A DNA stretch of 40,527 bases from Candidatus Omnitrophota bacterium (GCA_030695905.1 JAUYOL010000035.1:1-40527); one strand, 5' to 3'. Shown: positions 1 through 8,734, counted from the stretch's first letter. Notes: generated from the letters alone by a model not told the origin. A program made the numbers and translations.

Positions 1-92
1 AGTATGTAAGATAGTCATGTATAGGTGGCAGGAAAAATGTTCCCCCGCCTTCGCAATCAACTATGTAGTAGACCAGATGCTACGGTGAGGTC

Positions 93-198
93 GGTCTTTT
101 GTTCTGTCGAAAAACGGGGGCCTGCGGAACTCGGCCCCTAAGCGGGGCCTCAGACATCCTCGGCCCTTTTTAACCGTTTTTCGTCATCACAAAAGACC
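93..198. repeat. 106-base imperfect inverted repeat
   Basis: Outer arms at 93-117 and 174-198 are 25 bases each and match as inverted repeats at 22 of 25 positions (GGTCTTTTGT...CGAAAAACGG against its complement). An inner perfect 6-base stem, GGCCCC at 133-138 with GGGGCC at 144-149, closes a 5-base loop. The whole stretch can fold into one long hairpin. It could be a small non-autonomous mobile element, a remnant of one, or a structured transcript end for a gene to the left. It shares no obvious sequence with the REP-like family at 7.5-11.7 kb. The remaining bases of 1-333 hold no gene I can support. Confidence 0.7.
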
Positions 199-285
199 TA
201 ACATTTTTATTGTGCTTCCCATAACCGCAGGCTTAGGTTTGGATGGTTGGCGTGTGAATTAATGGCAAAATATATATATATAGGG

Positions 286-291
286 TATAAT
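286..291 (+). promoter_or_regulatory. Putative -10 box of galT
   Basis: A perfect TATAAT lies 42 bases before the GTG start of galT. The -35 is poor: ATGGCA at 262-267 with an 18-base gap matches 4 of 6 consensus bases. Its position supports the downstream GTG start over an in-frame ATG at 247, which lies upstream of this box. Confidence 0.35.
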
Positions 292-333
292 TTGTTTATA
301 ATAAGCGTATTGACAGGACGCGCGGGGGAAATT

Positions 334-1332
334 GTGTCCGAATTAAGATATAATATCATAAACAGAGAATGGGTTGTCATAGCCACAGAGAGAGCGAAGC
401 GGCCGCTCGATTTTAAGAAACCGCAAAAAGAGATAAAATCCATACCTGAACACAGACAGGATTGCCCATTCTGTCCCGGCAGCGAAGGCGATCTTTCCGA
501 CGAGACTTTCCGCATCGAAGGTAAAGATATGTGGAAGGTCCGGTCCATATACAACAAATTTCCCGCGCTTTCGCCCAAAGAAAAATTAGTGCGTAAAAAT
601 GACGGCATATATCACTCTATTTCAGGCTATGGAGTCGCTGAAGTCATTATAGAAAGTCCAAAACACAATCTTTGCATAGTCACAATGCCCGATGTGCAGG
701 TTGAAGATGTAATAAAGACGTATAAGAGCAGATATCTTGCCCTGCAGAATCGCGAAGGTATCGAGGCTATAGTAATATTCAGAAATCATGGCCCGGGCGC
801 GGGAACAAGCCTCGAGCATCCGCATTCGCAGCTTATCGCTACACCCATAGTTCCTCCGCAGATCAGGAATAGGATGGAAAGCGCCGTAAGTTTTTTTGAC
901 ACCATAGGCAAATGTATGTTCTGCGATACTCTTGAGCAGGAATTGGCCGCGAAGAAGAGAGTTGTGGCAGAGAACGAATCTTTCGTTTCATTCATCCCCT
1001 ATGCCGGCGCGGCGCCTTTTGTTACATGGATATTTCCAAAAAGGCATATGTCGTCGTTTGGCAATATTAATGATATTGAAATAAGAGACATGGCGTCTAT
1101 CCTGAAGCTGACCCTCGCAAAACTTTATTACGGTTTGAACAATCCCGATTTTAATTATACTATCCGCTCGATACCGGTTAAAGAAGATGGAAAAGATTAT
1201 TTTCACTGGTATCTTACGATAGTTCCCAGGATATCACAGCCTGCGGGTTTTGAGGTGGGCAGCGGTATATTTATTAACTCTTCCGTGCCGGAAGAGAGCG
1301 CTGAATTCTTAAGGCAAGTGAAGACGCAATAA
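334..1332 (+). CDS. galT: Galactose-1-phosphate uridylyltransferase (GalT)
   Basis: Leloir-pathway enzyme that transfers UMP between UDP-glucose and galactose-1-phosphate in the cytoplasm. The 332-residue product has the family N-terminus (SELRYNIINREWVVIATERA), a CPFC metal-binding pair, and the HIT-superfamily active site EHPHSQLIATP, whose second His is the nucleotidylated residue in the family. The open frame extends upstream to an ATG at 247, but family proteins begin near SELRY, and a purine-rich GGGGGAA precedes the GTG at 334. No galK or galE lies next to it, so it may act in general sugar-1-phosphate interconversion. The efflux operon starts 17 bases downstream and may be read with it. 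Confidence 0.9.
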   Translation: MSELRYNIINREWVVIATERAKRPLDFKKPQKEIKSIPEHRQDCPFCPGSEGDLSDETFRIEGKDMWKVRSIYNKFPALSPKEKLVRKNDGIYHSISGYGVAEVIIESPKHNLCIVTMPDVQVEDVIKTYKSRYLALQNREGIEAIVIFRNHGPGAGTSLEHPHSQLIATPIVPPQIRNRMESAVSFFDTIGKCMFCDTLEQELAAKKRVVAENESFVSFIPYAGAAPFVTWIFPKRHMSSFGNINDIEIRDMASILKLTLAKLYYGLNNPDFNYTIRSIPVKEDGKDYFHWYLTIVPRISQPAGFEVGSGIFINSSVPEESAEFLRQVKTQ

Positions 1333-1349
1333 TTTTTTTAAGAAGAGAC

Positions 1350-2768
1350 ATGATGAGAGAAATTTTCAATAAGAAGGCGTGTGTACTTTCAGCGCTATTT
1401 CTGTCTCTTATTTTTTTAACCGCTCAAGCCTCCTGCGAAGAAGATAAAACTCACGATATAATACCCGAGAATAAACATGTGCTTTCCCTGAAAGACACTA
1501 TAGGTCTCGCCTTAAAGAATAATAAAGATATACAGATCCAGGAGCAGGAGATCGCTTTTGCCCGCGCCAATATAATGTCAGCGCAGAGCAATTTCTTCCC
1601 CGCTTTAGGAATCGGCTACAGCTACACTTACTACGATGCCGCATTACCGAAGACCTCATTAAGCGTACCATCTTCAAAAAAAGATGTCGGTCTTTTCTTA
1701 GGCTATAAAAATGACAACCAAGTTAATATTACAGGCAGCCAGATGGTCTATGATGGCGGCGCGAGCATAGCCAACCTTAAAAAAGCGCGAGTTAGCCTTA
1801 AAATACAGGAAGAAACGCTGCGCTCGAGGATCCTGGAGATAGAGTTTGAGGCAAAGAGGCTCTATAATGGGCTGCTTCTCGCGTACGAGACTATGCGCAT
1901 AACAAAAGGTCTCGTAGAACAAGCCACTGCGCACTATGAAAATGTGAAGGCAAAATTTGAGCAGGGCACCGCTTCGAAATTTGACGTATTGCAATCGAAA
2001 GTTCAGGTCTCGTTATTCATGCCGCAGCTTATTAGAGCCGAGAATTCGATAGAGTTGATAGCGGCCGACATTAAAAAATTGTTATATCTGAACATGCAGG
2101 ATAAGATCGAGGCCATGGGGCAGCTCTCTTATTCATCTGTGGAGATTAGGGAATTCGCGTTCTTAAGCGAGGCATATTCGAACAATCCGCAGATGAAATT
2201 AAAAGCGCTCGGTATAGATCTTGAAAAGTGGTCTATAGAATACGCGAAGAGCGGATGGTATCCGAATATAAACGCCAATATGGACTACCTGTACAGGTCC
2301 GATAATTTAAGAAATATGTTTAATAACAGGCATATGAACTTTAGCGTCGGGGCTACCGGCACGGTCTCGATATTCGACGGCATGTCGACACTGTCAAAAG
2401 TAAAAGAGGCGCAGGCCCGTTACGCGCAGGCCGTTCTTAGCCAGGAAAATGTCATAGAGCAGATAGCGCGTGACATAAAACAGGGATGCCTTGATTTGAG
2501 AGAGTCGGCGCAGATAATTAATTCGCAAAAAGATAATATTGAAGAGGCAAAAGAGGCATTGAAGATATCCTATGTAAGTTATGACAACGGAGTCGGTATA
2601 AATCTCGATGTCATAGATTCACAGACTTCGCTGGGGCAGGTTGAGGAGAATCTCGCCTCGGGTATGTATGACTATCTTATGGCCCAGGCGTATCTTGACA
2701 GGACCATGGGCCGTGAATACTTCGCAAGCATCTCAAAGGGGGAGAAGACAAATGATAAAAAAGAGTAG
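1350..2768 (+). CDS. TolC-family outer membrane efflux protein
   Basis: Outer membrane channel of a tripartite exporter. The 472-residue product starts with a signal peptide (basic MMREIFNKK, then a hydrophobic stretch ending in AQASCEE). It has the two repeated long alpha-helical OEP halves typical of TolC, with many Ala/Gln-rich coiled segments and beta-strand blocks such as the GSQMVYDGG region. Length is normal for the family. Its last 17 bases overlap the start of the HlyD-like adaptor gene, which indicates one operon. Together with the adaptor, two ATPases and two permeases it makes a complete envelope-spanning ABC exporter. The substrate cannot be read from sequence. Confidence 0.9.
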   Translation: MMREIFNKKACVLSALFLSLIFLTAQASCEEDKTHDIIPENKHVLSLKDTIGLALKNNKDIQIQEQEIAFARANIMSAQSNFFPALGIGYSYTYYDAALPKTSLSVPSSKKDVGLFLGYKNDNQVNITGSQMVYDGGASIANLKKARVSLKIQEETLRSRILEIEFEAKRLYNGLLLAYETMRITKGLVEQATAHYENVKAKFEQGTASKFDVLQSKVQVSLFMPQLIRAENSIELIAADIKKLLYLNMQDKIEAMGQLSYSSVEIREFAFLSEAYSNNPQMKLKALGIDLEKWSIEYAKSGWYPNINANMDYLYRSDNLRNMFNNRHMNFSVGATGTVSIFDGMSTLSKVKEAQARYAQAVLSQENVIEQIARDIKQGCLDLRESAQIINSQKDNIEEAKEALKISYVSYDNGVGINLDVIDSQTSLGQVEENLASGMYDYLMAQAYLDRTMGREYFASISKGEKTNDKKE

Positions 2769-3585
2769 GATGATAATTATTGGCGCGATAATTTTGATCG
2801 CGTTGACCCTTGCCGGCATATTTATTGCCAAAGAGCTGTTTCATAACCATAAACAGATAAAAGTCTCCGGTAATATCGAGGGCAATGATGTGCGGATATC
2901 ATTCAGGGTGGCTGGACAGATCCAGGACCTGCTTGCCGATGAGGGATCAAATCTTAAAATGGGGCAGATAGTGGCCAGGCTGAATACCGACGAGTTAACG
3001 AAGATCCAGAAAGAAGCCGAAGCGCAGCTAAGGGCCGTGGAATTTCAGGCAAAATTGTCGAAAGATGATTACATAAGATTCGACAATCTGTATAAAGCCG
3101 GCGCGGTTTCGCAGCAGAGGCGCGACCAGGTAAAGACGCAGGCAGATTCCGATTGGGCCAACGTAAAGCGCTTAAACGCTTCACTTGAACTTGCCAATAC
3201 CCGGCTGGGATGGGCCGAGCTTGCTTCGCCTCTAAATGGGTACATACTCGTTAAAAGCGCCGAGCAGGGAGAGAATGTTCTGGTGGGAGCTCCTGTATTT
3301 ACTGCGGTCGATCTTAACAATGTCTGGGTCACCGCGTATATAAACGAGACAGATATCGGCAAGGTAAAATTGAATCAGCGCGCAATGATCAAGATAGATA
3401 CCTTCCCGAATAAAAGCTATAAGGGATGGGTCTCATTTATATCGCAGCAGGAAGAATTTACGCCAAAATATATCCAAACCACGACCGAGAGAGTAAAGCT
3501 TGTCTACAGGATAAAGGTGCGTGCCGATAACTCGAGCCTTGAGTTAAAGCCGGGGATGCCGGCGGACGCGTACATAACGGAATAA
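2752..3585 (+). CDS. HlyD-family periplasmic adaptor (YbhG-like)
   Basis: Membrane-fusion protein linking the inner membrane ABC transporter to the TolC channel. The 277-residue product has an N-terminal membrane anchor (MIKKSRMIIIGAIILIAL), then a lipoyl-like half (SGNIEGNDVRISFRVAGQI), a short helical hairpin, the second lipoyl half (ASPLNGYILVKSAEQGENV), and a beta-barrel domain ending GMPADAYITE. The ATG at 2752 was chosen over an in-frame upstream start at 2641. It has a strong GGGGGAG site and gives a proper anchor, while the longer frame only adds TolC-overlapping sequence. It is shorter than E. coli YbhG, consistent with a short hairpin. Confidence 0.88.
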   Translation: MIKKSRMIIIGAIILIALTLAGIFIAKELFHNHKQIKVSGNIEGNDVRISFRVAGQIQDLLADEGSNLKMGQIVARLNTDELTKIQKEAEAQLRAVEFQAKLSKDDYIRFDNLYKAGAVSQQRRDQVKTQADSDWANVKRLNASLELANTRLGWAELASPLNGYILVKSAEQGENVLVGAPVFTAVDLNNVWVTAYINETDIGKVKLNQRAMIKIDTFPNKSYKGWVSFISQQEEFTPKYIQTTTERVKLVYRIKVRADNSSLELKPGMPADAYITE

Positions 3586-3586
3586 A

Positions 3587-4321
3587 ATGCCTGCCATAAA
3601 GACCATAAATTTGACAAGAAAATTCGGCGATCTTACCGCTGTAGATAATCTCAATATAGAAATTCCGGAAGGAGAGATATTCGGGCTTGTCGGCCCTGAC
3701 GGCGCCGGCAAGACTACAACGATGCGCCTGTTGACAGGCATTTTGGATCCCACGCTCGGAGAGGCATGGGTTTATAACAAGCATACCGTAAAAGACGCGG
3801 AAACATTGAAAGACAATATAGCGTATATGTCACAGCGGTTCGGCCTCTATGAAGATCTTACCGTGATGGAGAATATAAATTTTTATGCAGATATATATTG
3901 TGTACCCCCCGGCAGTGAAAGGGACAAAAGAATAGAAAAGCTGCTCGGTTTTTCAGGACTCACTCCCTTCAAGGGCAGGCTCGCGGGAAAACTTTCCGGC
4001 GGCATGAAGCAGAAGGCAGGGTTAGCCTGCGCGCTTATCCACACTCCTAAGGTATTATTTCTTGACGAGCCCACCAACGGGGTCGATCCGGTTTCGCGCA
4101 GAGACTTTTGGCAGATACTCTACCAGTTATTGAAAGAAAAAGTGTCGATACTTTTTTCTACGTCGTATCTTGACGAGGCCGAGCGTTGTAAGAGAGTCGG
4201 CCTGATCCATAAGGGCAAATTATTGCGCTGCGATACGCCCGACGCTATCAAGGCGGAAAAGAAGGCGAAGACTTTGGAAGAGGCTTTCATAGAGATAATA
4301 AAGGAATCGGGCCATGGATGA
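3587..4321 (+). CDS. ABC transporter ATPase (YbhF N-half-like)
   Basis: Cytoplasmic ATPase of the exporter, 244 residues. It shows Walker A GPDGAGKTTT (with Asp where most ABC proteins have Asn, as in YbhF-type proteins), Q-loop MSQRFGLYEDLTV, signature LSGGMKQK, and Walker B VLFLDEPTNGVDP. It starts 2 bases after the adaptor stop and overlaps the next ATPase by 8 bases, so translation is likely coupled. In E. coli YbhF the two nucleotide-binding domains are fused; here they are two genes. The protein ends soon after the ABC domain (EEAFIEIIKESGHG), matching the first half of YbhF. Confidence 0.92.
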   Translation: MPAIKTINLTRKFGDLTAVDNLNIEIPEGEIFGLVGPDGAGKTTTMRLLTGILDPTLGEAWVYNKHTVKDAETLKDNIAYMSQRFGLYEDLTVMENINFYADIYCVPPGSERDKRIEKLLGFSGLTPFKGRLAGKLSGGMKQKAGLACALIHTPKVLFLDEPTNGVDPVSRRDFWQILYQLLKEKVSILFSTSYLDEAERCKRVGLIHKGKLLRCDTPDAIKAEKKAKTLEEAFIEIIKESGHG

Positions 4322-5255
4322 TATTGCCGTAAGCGTCCAGAATCTGGAAAAAAAGTTCGGCAATTTTACGGCCGTAAATAAGATAAATTTTGAGGTCAAA
4401 AGCGGCGAGATATTCGGATTTTTAGGGCCAAATGGCGCGGGCAAGTCCACTACGATAAGGATGCTTTGCGGTATAATAACTCCTACTTCCGGCACAGGGA
4501 AAGTGGGAGGCTTTGATATAAATAAAGAGCAGGAGAAGATAAAGCAGAATATAGGTTACATGTCGCAGAAATTTTCGCTCTACGACGATCTTACGGTGGA
4601 AGAGAATATAAATTTTTACGGTGGTATATACAAACTCTCAAAAAAAGATCTTGCCGAAAGAAAAGAGGACATAATAAAACTGGCCGATATAGCGCCGCTT
4701 CGCCATTCTCTTACAAAAACCCTGTCCGGCGGATGGAAACAGCGCCTTGCGCTGGGATGCGCCCTGATTCATAAGCCAAATTTCATATTCCTGGATGAAC
4801 CGACCTCAGGCGTTGATCCTATAACAAGAAGCAACTTTTGGGATATTATAAAAGGCCTCGCTAAAAAAGGCGTTACCGTATTTGTTACCACTCACTATAT
4901 GGACGAGGCGGAAAATTGCAACCGTATGACGCTTATCTATAAAGGCACTATTATAGCCATGGGCACGCCCGAAGAGATGAAGACGAAGTTCATGAAGAAC
5001 GACGTTATCCAGATAATAGCTCCCGGCGCCGAGGAGTGGATAGATAAGATAGCGTTGTTACAGGGTATTAAGGAGGCGGCCCTGTTCGGAAGCGCCATAC
5101 ACGCGGTTACGCCGGACGCTAAAAAAGCGGCGCCTTTAATAAAAGATATGCTTAATAAAGAAGGCTGTAAGGACTGCAAAATAAACAAGATAAAAGCGAC
5201 TTTGGAAGACGTATTCGTTTCCCTGATAGAAAACTACGACAAGGATCACGCCTAA
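4314..5255 (+). CDS. ABC transporter ATPase (YbhF C-half-like)
   Basis: Second ATPase of the exporter, 313 residues. Motifs are Walker A GPNGAGKST, Q-loop MSQKFSLYDDLTV, signature LSGGWKQR, and Walker B FIFLDEPTSGVDP with the H-loop in VTTHYMDEAE. After the ABC domain there is a roughly 90-residue C-terminal extension of the kind seen in DrrA/YbhF-type export ATPases, ending in the ATLEDVFVSLIE element. The stop codon is followed immediately, with no gap, by the ATG of the first permease. It probably forms a heterodimer with the preceding ATPase. Confidence 0.92.
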   Translation: MDDIAVSVQNLEKKFGNFTAVNKINFEVKSGEIFGFLGPNGAGKSTTIRMLCGIITPTSGTGKVGGFDINKEQEKIKQNIGYMSQKFSLYDDLTVEENINFYGGIYKLSKKDLAERKEDIIKLADIAPLRHSLTKTLSGGWKQRLALGCALIHKPNFIFLDEPTSGVDPITRSNFWDIIKGLAKKGVTVFVTTHYMDEAENCNRMTLIYKGTIIAMGTPEEMKTKFMKNDVIQIIAPGAEEWIDKIALLQGIKEAALFGSAIHAVTPDAKKAAPLIKDMLNKEGCKDCKINKIKATLEDVFVSLIENYDKDHA

Positions 5256-6386
5256 ATGAATTTCAGAAGGACGAAGGCGGTATTTAAAAAAGAGTTTATA
5301 CAGATCTGGCGCGATCCCAGATCCCTCGCGCTCGCGTTCGCCATTCCGATACTTCTTCTTGTTTTGTTCGGATACGCGCTATCTTTGGATATAGACCACA
5401 TACCGATGGCGGTCTGGAACCAGGACGGTTCTGTTACTGCCAGAGAATTCCTGCTGAACTTTAAAAACTCCAAATATTTCAAGATCATCGGATACTATGA
5501 CAACTATCCCGCCATGGAATATCTTCTTGATAGGGGCGATGCCATGATGGCGATGGTAATTCCCAAAGATTTTTCAAAATATATCCAGTCCAACGGCATA
5601 GCGCCGCTGCAGGTAATTATAGACGGCAGCGACTCGAATACAGCCCAGACAGCGCTTGGTTATGTAGGCAGCGTCGTATATAACTATAACATGGGCTACG
5701 TCAAGAACGCGCTTGCGGCCCAATCGATAGAAAATTCCGACCCCGTGGATATGCGCTCGAGAATATGGTTTAACCAGGACCTGGACTCCAAGCTCTTCAT
5801 AGTTCCCGGCCTTATAGCTATCATAATGATGATAATAGCCGCGCTTCTTACATCACTTACCATAGCCAGAGAGTGGGAACGCGGTACGATGGAGCAGCTC
5901 ATCTCTACCCCGGTAAGAGGCATAGAGCTTATCATAGGGAAATTCACGCCCTATTTTGTCATAGGACTTATCGATCTTATAATATCCGTAATAATGGGCA
6001 TATTATTGTTCAACGTTCCATTAAGAGGAAATGTAGTACTTCTCTTCGTATGCAGCGGAATATTTTTGACCGGCGCGCTGATGCTCGGTATATATATATC
6101 CGTCGTGGCCAAGAGCCAGCTTATGGCAAGTCAGATGGCGATACTTACGTCATTTCTGCCCACATTCATGCTCTCGGGCTTTACATATGAGATTTTTAAT
6201 ATGCCGGATTGGGTGCAGAATATTACGTATCTCGTCCCGGCTCGTTATTTTATAGTAATACTGCGCGGCATATATCTGAAAGGCGTAGGCATAGAAGCGC
6301 TCTGGATAAATATATTGGCGCTGAGCATATTTTCTCTAATAGCGGTGAGGCTTGCCATAATGAAGTTTAAAAAGAAAGTGGCTTAA
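5256..6386 (+). CDS. ABC-2 type permease (YbhS-like)
   Basis: Inner membrane subunit of the exporter, 376 residues. Architecture is that of ABC-2 permeases: one N-terminal membrane helix (LALAFAIPILLLVLFGYALS), a large extracytoplasmic domain (about residues 50-170) containing the DGSDSNTAQ motif, then five more hydrophobic segments. The coupling region AREWERGTMEQLISTPVR is clearly visible before them. It is paired with a similar permease directly downstream, and the two probably make a heterodimer served by the two ATPases. Confidence 0.9.
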   Translation: MNFRRTKAVFKKEFIQIWRDPRSLALAFAIPILLLVLFGYALSLDIDHIPMAVWNQDGSVTAREFLLNFKNSKYFKIIGYYDNYPAMEYLLDRGDAMMAMVIPKDFSKYIQSNGIAPLQVIIDGSDSNTAQTALGYVGSVVYNYNMGYVKNALAAQSIENSDPVDMRSRIWFNQDLDSKLFIVPGLIAIIMMIIAALLTSLTIAREWERGTMEQLISTPVRGIELIIGKFTPYFVIGLIDLIISVIMGILLFNVPLRGNVVLLFVCSGIFLTGALMLGIYISVVAKSQLMASQMAILTSFLPTFMLSGFTYEIFNMPDWVQNITYLVPARYFIVILRGIYLKGVGIEALWINILALSIFSLIAVRLAIMKFKKKVA

Positions 6387-6390
6387 GACG

Positions 6391-7521
6391 ATGTTTACGA
6401 GGATATTCTCGTTGATTGTGAAGGAATTTCTGCAGGTATTCCGCGATCCGCGCATGAAGTTTGTCATATTCGTATCTCCGGTAGTCCAGATAATGATATT
6501 TGGGTACGCGGCGACGATGGATATAACGAATGTCCCTGTCGCGATATACGATCTGGATAATACAAAACAGAGCCGTGATATCATAAGGCTCTTCAGTTAC
6601 TCGAAATATTTTGACATACAGAAATATCTTTCAAAAGAAAGCGACGTAAAATATGTTATGGACCGCGCGAGGATAAAGGCGGTCATAAGATTTAACCGCG
6701 GGTTTGCGCAGGACCTTACATCGAACCGCAGCGCGCAGATGCAGATACTTGTAGATGGCACCGACTCCAACGCGGCCCAGATAATATTGAATTACGCCGG
6801 TTCCATTATAAGTAACTACAACGGTAAGATGCTGCAGGAGAGGGCCCAGATATATTTAAAGCGCAAGGATATATACCCGGTTGTGGATTTAAGAGACAGG
6901 GAGTGGTTTAATGAAAACCTGTATTCGAAAAATTTTTATCTTCCGGGCGTTATAGCGATGATAGTGACATTGATGTCGCTTATACTAACATCTATGGCCA
7001 TAGTCAGAGAAAAAGAGATAGGCACTATGGAGCAGTTGATAGTAAGCCCTATAAGGCCTATAGAGCTGATATTGGGGAAGATAACGCCGTTTGGCATAAT
7101 AGCTATCGTGCAGATGGTCATGATAGCTACCGTCGGAGTGCTTTGGTTTAATATCCCTTTAAGGGGGAGTATCCCGCTTTTATTTGGCTGTACTCTTATA
7201 TATTTATTAACGAGTCTTGGCATAGGATTATTTATATCCACAATTTCCGCGACGCAACAGGAGGCGATGATGTCTATATTTCTCTTCTATTTTCCCGCGA
7301 TACTTCTTTCGGGATTTGCGTATCCGGTTGCAAACATGCCCCAATGGGTTCAGGTAATAACAACTTTGAATCCGCTAAAATATTACCTTGTAATATTAAG
7401 GAGCATATTCTTAAAAGGCGTCGGTGTATCTGTGCTTTGGAACGAGATGTTAGTCCTTTTAGTTATGGGAGCGGTAGTAATCGTCGCCAGCTCTTTAAGG
7501 TTCAGAAAGAACCTCGGATAG
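6391..7521 (+). CDS. ABC-2 type permease (YbhR-like)
   Basis: Second inner membrane subunit, also 376 residues and clearly paralogous to the gene before it: the same N-terminal helix (FGYAATMDI), DGTDSNAAQ motif in the outer domain, and VREKEIGTMEQLIVSPIRP coupling element before five membrane segments. It closes the exporter operon, 4 bases after the first permease. Its TAG stop provides the first base of the REP-like repeat at 7521-7579, so the repeat sits exactly at the operon end. Confidence 0.9.
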   Translation: MFTRIFSLIVKEFLQVFRDPRMKFVIFVSPVVQIMIFGYAATMDITNVPVAIYDLDNTKQSRDIIRLFSYSKYFDIQKYLSKESDVKYVMDRARIKAVIRFNRGFAQDLTSNRSAQMQILVDGTDSNAAQIILNYAGSIISNYNGKMLQERAQIYLKRKDIYPVVDLRDREWFNENLYSKNFYLPGVIAMIVTLMSLILTSMAIVREKEIGTMEQLIVSPIRPIELILGKITPFGIIAIVQMVMIATVGVLWFNIPLRGSIPLLFGCTLIYLLTSLGIGLFISTISATQQEAMMSIFLFYFPAILLSGFAYPVANMPQWVQVITTLNPLKYYLVILRSIFLKGVGVSVLWNEMLVLLVMGAVVIVASSLRFRKNLG

Positions 7522-7579
7522 AGACGCTTTCCAAATCCATCGGGAGACGTCTTCCAACCTAATCGGGAAAGTGCCCCCT
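7521..7579 (+). repeat. REP-like repeat copy A
   Basis: Two modules of the form GGAGACGYYTTCC followed by a 9-base spacer ending ATC, capped by GGGAAAGTGCCCCCT. It starts at the last base of the permease stop codon and lies in direct orientation to copy B at 8174-8233. It belongs to a family of four copies around the RAYT transposase gene at 8255-8734. Confidence 0.85.
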
Positions 7580-7639
7580 CGCAGCTTGTAAAATCCGGAT
7601 TCTGTGGTAGACTTACTTATATCAAGTCAAGGAGTGCTA

Positions 7640-8164
7640 TTGACTGATAAAAGATGGCTAATATTCCTGATAGTGTTGTTTCTTATGCAGTTCGCAATCC
7701 TCTCCGAAGTTTTATCCGATACTAACTTTCCACTGACTCAAATTAAAGTAGATTCCGTGTCCAGCGATAAATTCTTCAAAAAAATATACGAATCAGCCTG
7801 TATCGGCCTATCCATATACAAACTTGACGTTATGGAAAAATATACTAAAGAGAGACTTGCGGCCGTTTTCCACGCCGGGGGTGGAAATGGTTTAATAAAA
7901 TTCGATATGAATAATGTGGATATGGACAAGAAAGGCTGGACCAGATATTATCCATTTTCAATATATGGAAAAGATTTTATAATGAGGATCTTTTTGACCG
8001 AAGAAAAGCGGTATCAACATTCCGCTCCCATTCTTTATGAGGGAAATATTCAGAATCCGGCCGTAACTTTTCAAGTGTTGCCTTCACTAAACGAGATTTT
8101 GTCCGACTGCAAAATCAAACCACATAGGACATATTCTACCCGTTCGACCGACTCCAGTTCCTAG
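7640..8164 (+). CDS. Hypothetical exported or membrane-anchored protein
   Basis: I do not recognise this 174-residue protein. The TTG at 7640 is preferred because AAGGAG at 7629-7634 stands 5 bases before it; an in-frame GTG at 7604 has no such site. From that start it has one basic-then-hydrophobic N-terminal segment (TDKRWLIFLIVLFLMQFAIL) that could be a signal peptide or anchor. The rest is soluble and mixed alpha/beta, with no Cys pairs or known catalytic motif, and ends in a Ser/Thr-rich tail. It stands alone between REP-like copies A and B, in direct repeat, so it could be a passenger of the repeat family or a resident gene bracketed by insertions. Confidence 0.6.
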   Translation: MTDKRWLIFLIVLFLMQFAILSEVLSDTNFPLTQIKVDSVSSDKFFKKIYESACIGLSIYKLDVMEKYTKERLAAVFHAGGGNGLIKFDMNNVDMDKKGWTRYYPFSIYGKDFIMRIFLTEEKRYQHSAPILYEGNIQNPAVTFQVLPSLNEILSDCKIKPHRTYSTRSTDSSS

Positions 8165-8173
8165 CCTAAATCT

Positions 8174-8233
8174 GGAGACGCTTTCCAACTCAATCGGGAG
8201 ACGTCTTCCGGGTTAATCGGGAAGGTGCCCCCT
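8174..8233 (+). repeat. REP-like repeat copy B
   Basis: Sixty bases: two GGAGACG-type modules (the second is the quasi-palindromic GGGAGACGTCTTCC, centred on GACGTC) and the cap GGGAAGGTGCCCCCT. It lies 21 bases from the stop codon of the RAYT gene and is inverted relative to copy C on the gene's other side. Confidence 0.87.
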
Positions 8234-8254
8234 ATGTTAGGAATGCTTATAAAT

Positions 8255-8734
8255 TTATAATTCCAAACTGTCTAGAAGATCATTGTTTCCGCCTAAATTT
8301 CTTTCCCTATAACTGGACCATCTATATTCGGAAGGCATTCTAACCATTTCTGCCCGTACAGGGTTTAATTCGACATAATTCATACAGTCTATAGCATACG
8401 GATCCATAGTGATTATTTTACTATTAAACCTTCCTTGCCACAGGTGGCCGACTTTGTGATATTTTTCATTAAAATAAGATGTGTAAGACCTGTTAATCCC
8501 GTGCATAAACTTGGCCAGATTTTCTTTATCCTCGACTGCTCCAATTAAGTGTATGTGATTAGGCATGAGACAAAAACCGTAGAGTCTGAATTTGTATTTT
8601 CGCTTATAGCGTCTAACCCTATCCAGATATTCACCAAAGTCACTTTCTTCGATAAATACTTTTTGCTTTTGATTACCCCTTGTCATAATGTGGTACAATA
8701 CATTATCCAGTACTATCCTAGGTCCTTTAGGCAT
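8255..8734 (-). CDS. REP-associated tyrosine transposase (RAYT, Y1_Tnp)
   Basis: Single-strand DNA nuclease/transposase of the IS200/RAYT HUH superfamily, 159 residues. It has the RAYT N-terminus (GPRIVLDNVLYHIMTRGNQ), the HUH metal motif in LMPNHIHLI, the helix carrying the likely nucleophilic Tyr (INRSYTSYFNEKY), then the conserved GHLWQGRF, the NPVRAEMV segment and the YRWSSY motif. The ATG at 8734 is chosen because AGGAGG stands 8 bases upstream; a GTG at 8743 would overlap that site. The gene is complete and is flanked by inverted REP-like copies that are its probable substrates. Confidence 0.9.
   Translation of the reverse strand: MPKGPRIVLDNVLYHIMTRGNQKQKVFIEESDFGEYLDRVRRYKRKYKFRLYGFCLMPNHIHLIGAVEDKENLAKFMHGINRSYTSYFNEKYHKVGHLWQGRFNSKIITMDPYAIDCMNYVELNPVRAEMVRMPSEYRWSSYRERNLGGNNDLLDSLEL

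Noticed and set aside
2-88. Short open frame at the left edge, 28 codons to a TGA at 86-88, possibly the end of an upstream gene
   Set aside because: Too short and without a recognisable motif; cannot be told from chance at the window edge.
247-333. In-frame N-terminal extension of galT from the ATG at 247
   Set aside because: It lies upstream of a TATAAT box and would add residues not found in GalT proteins; GTG at 334 fits the family start.
2641-2751. Upstream start for the HlyD-like adaptor
   Set aside because: It overlaps TolC coding sequence, lacks a ribosome site and gives no sensible signal or anchor; ATG at 2752 does.
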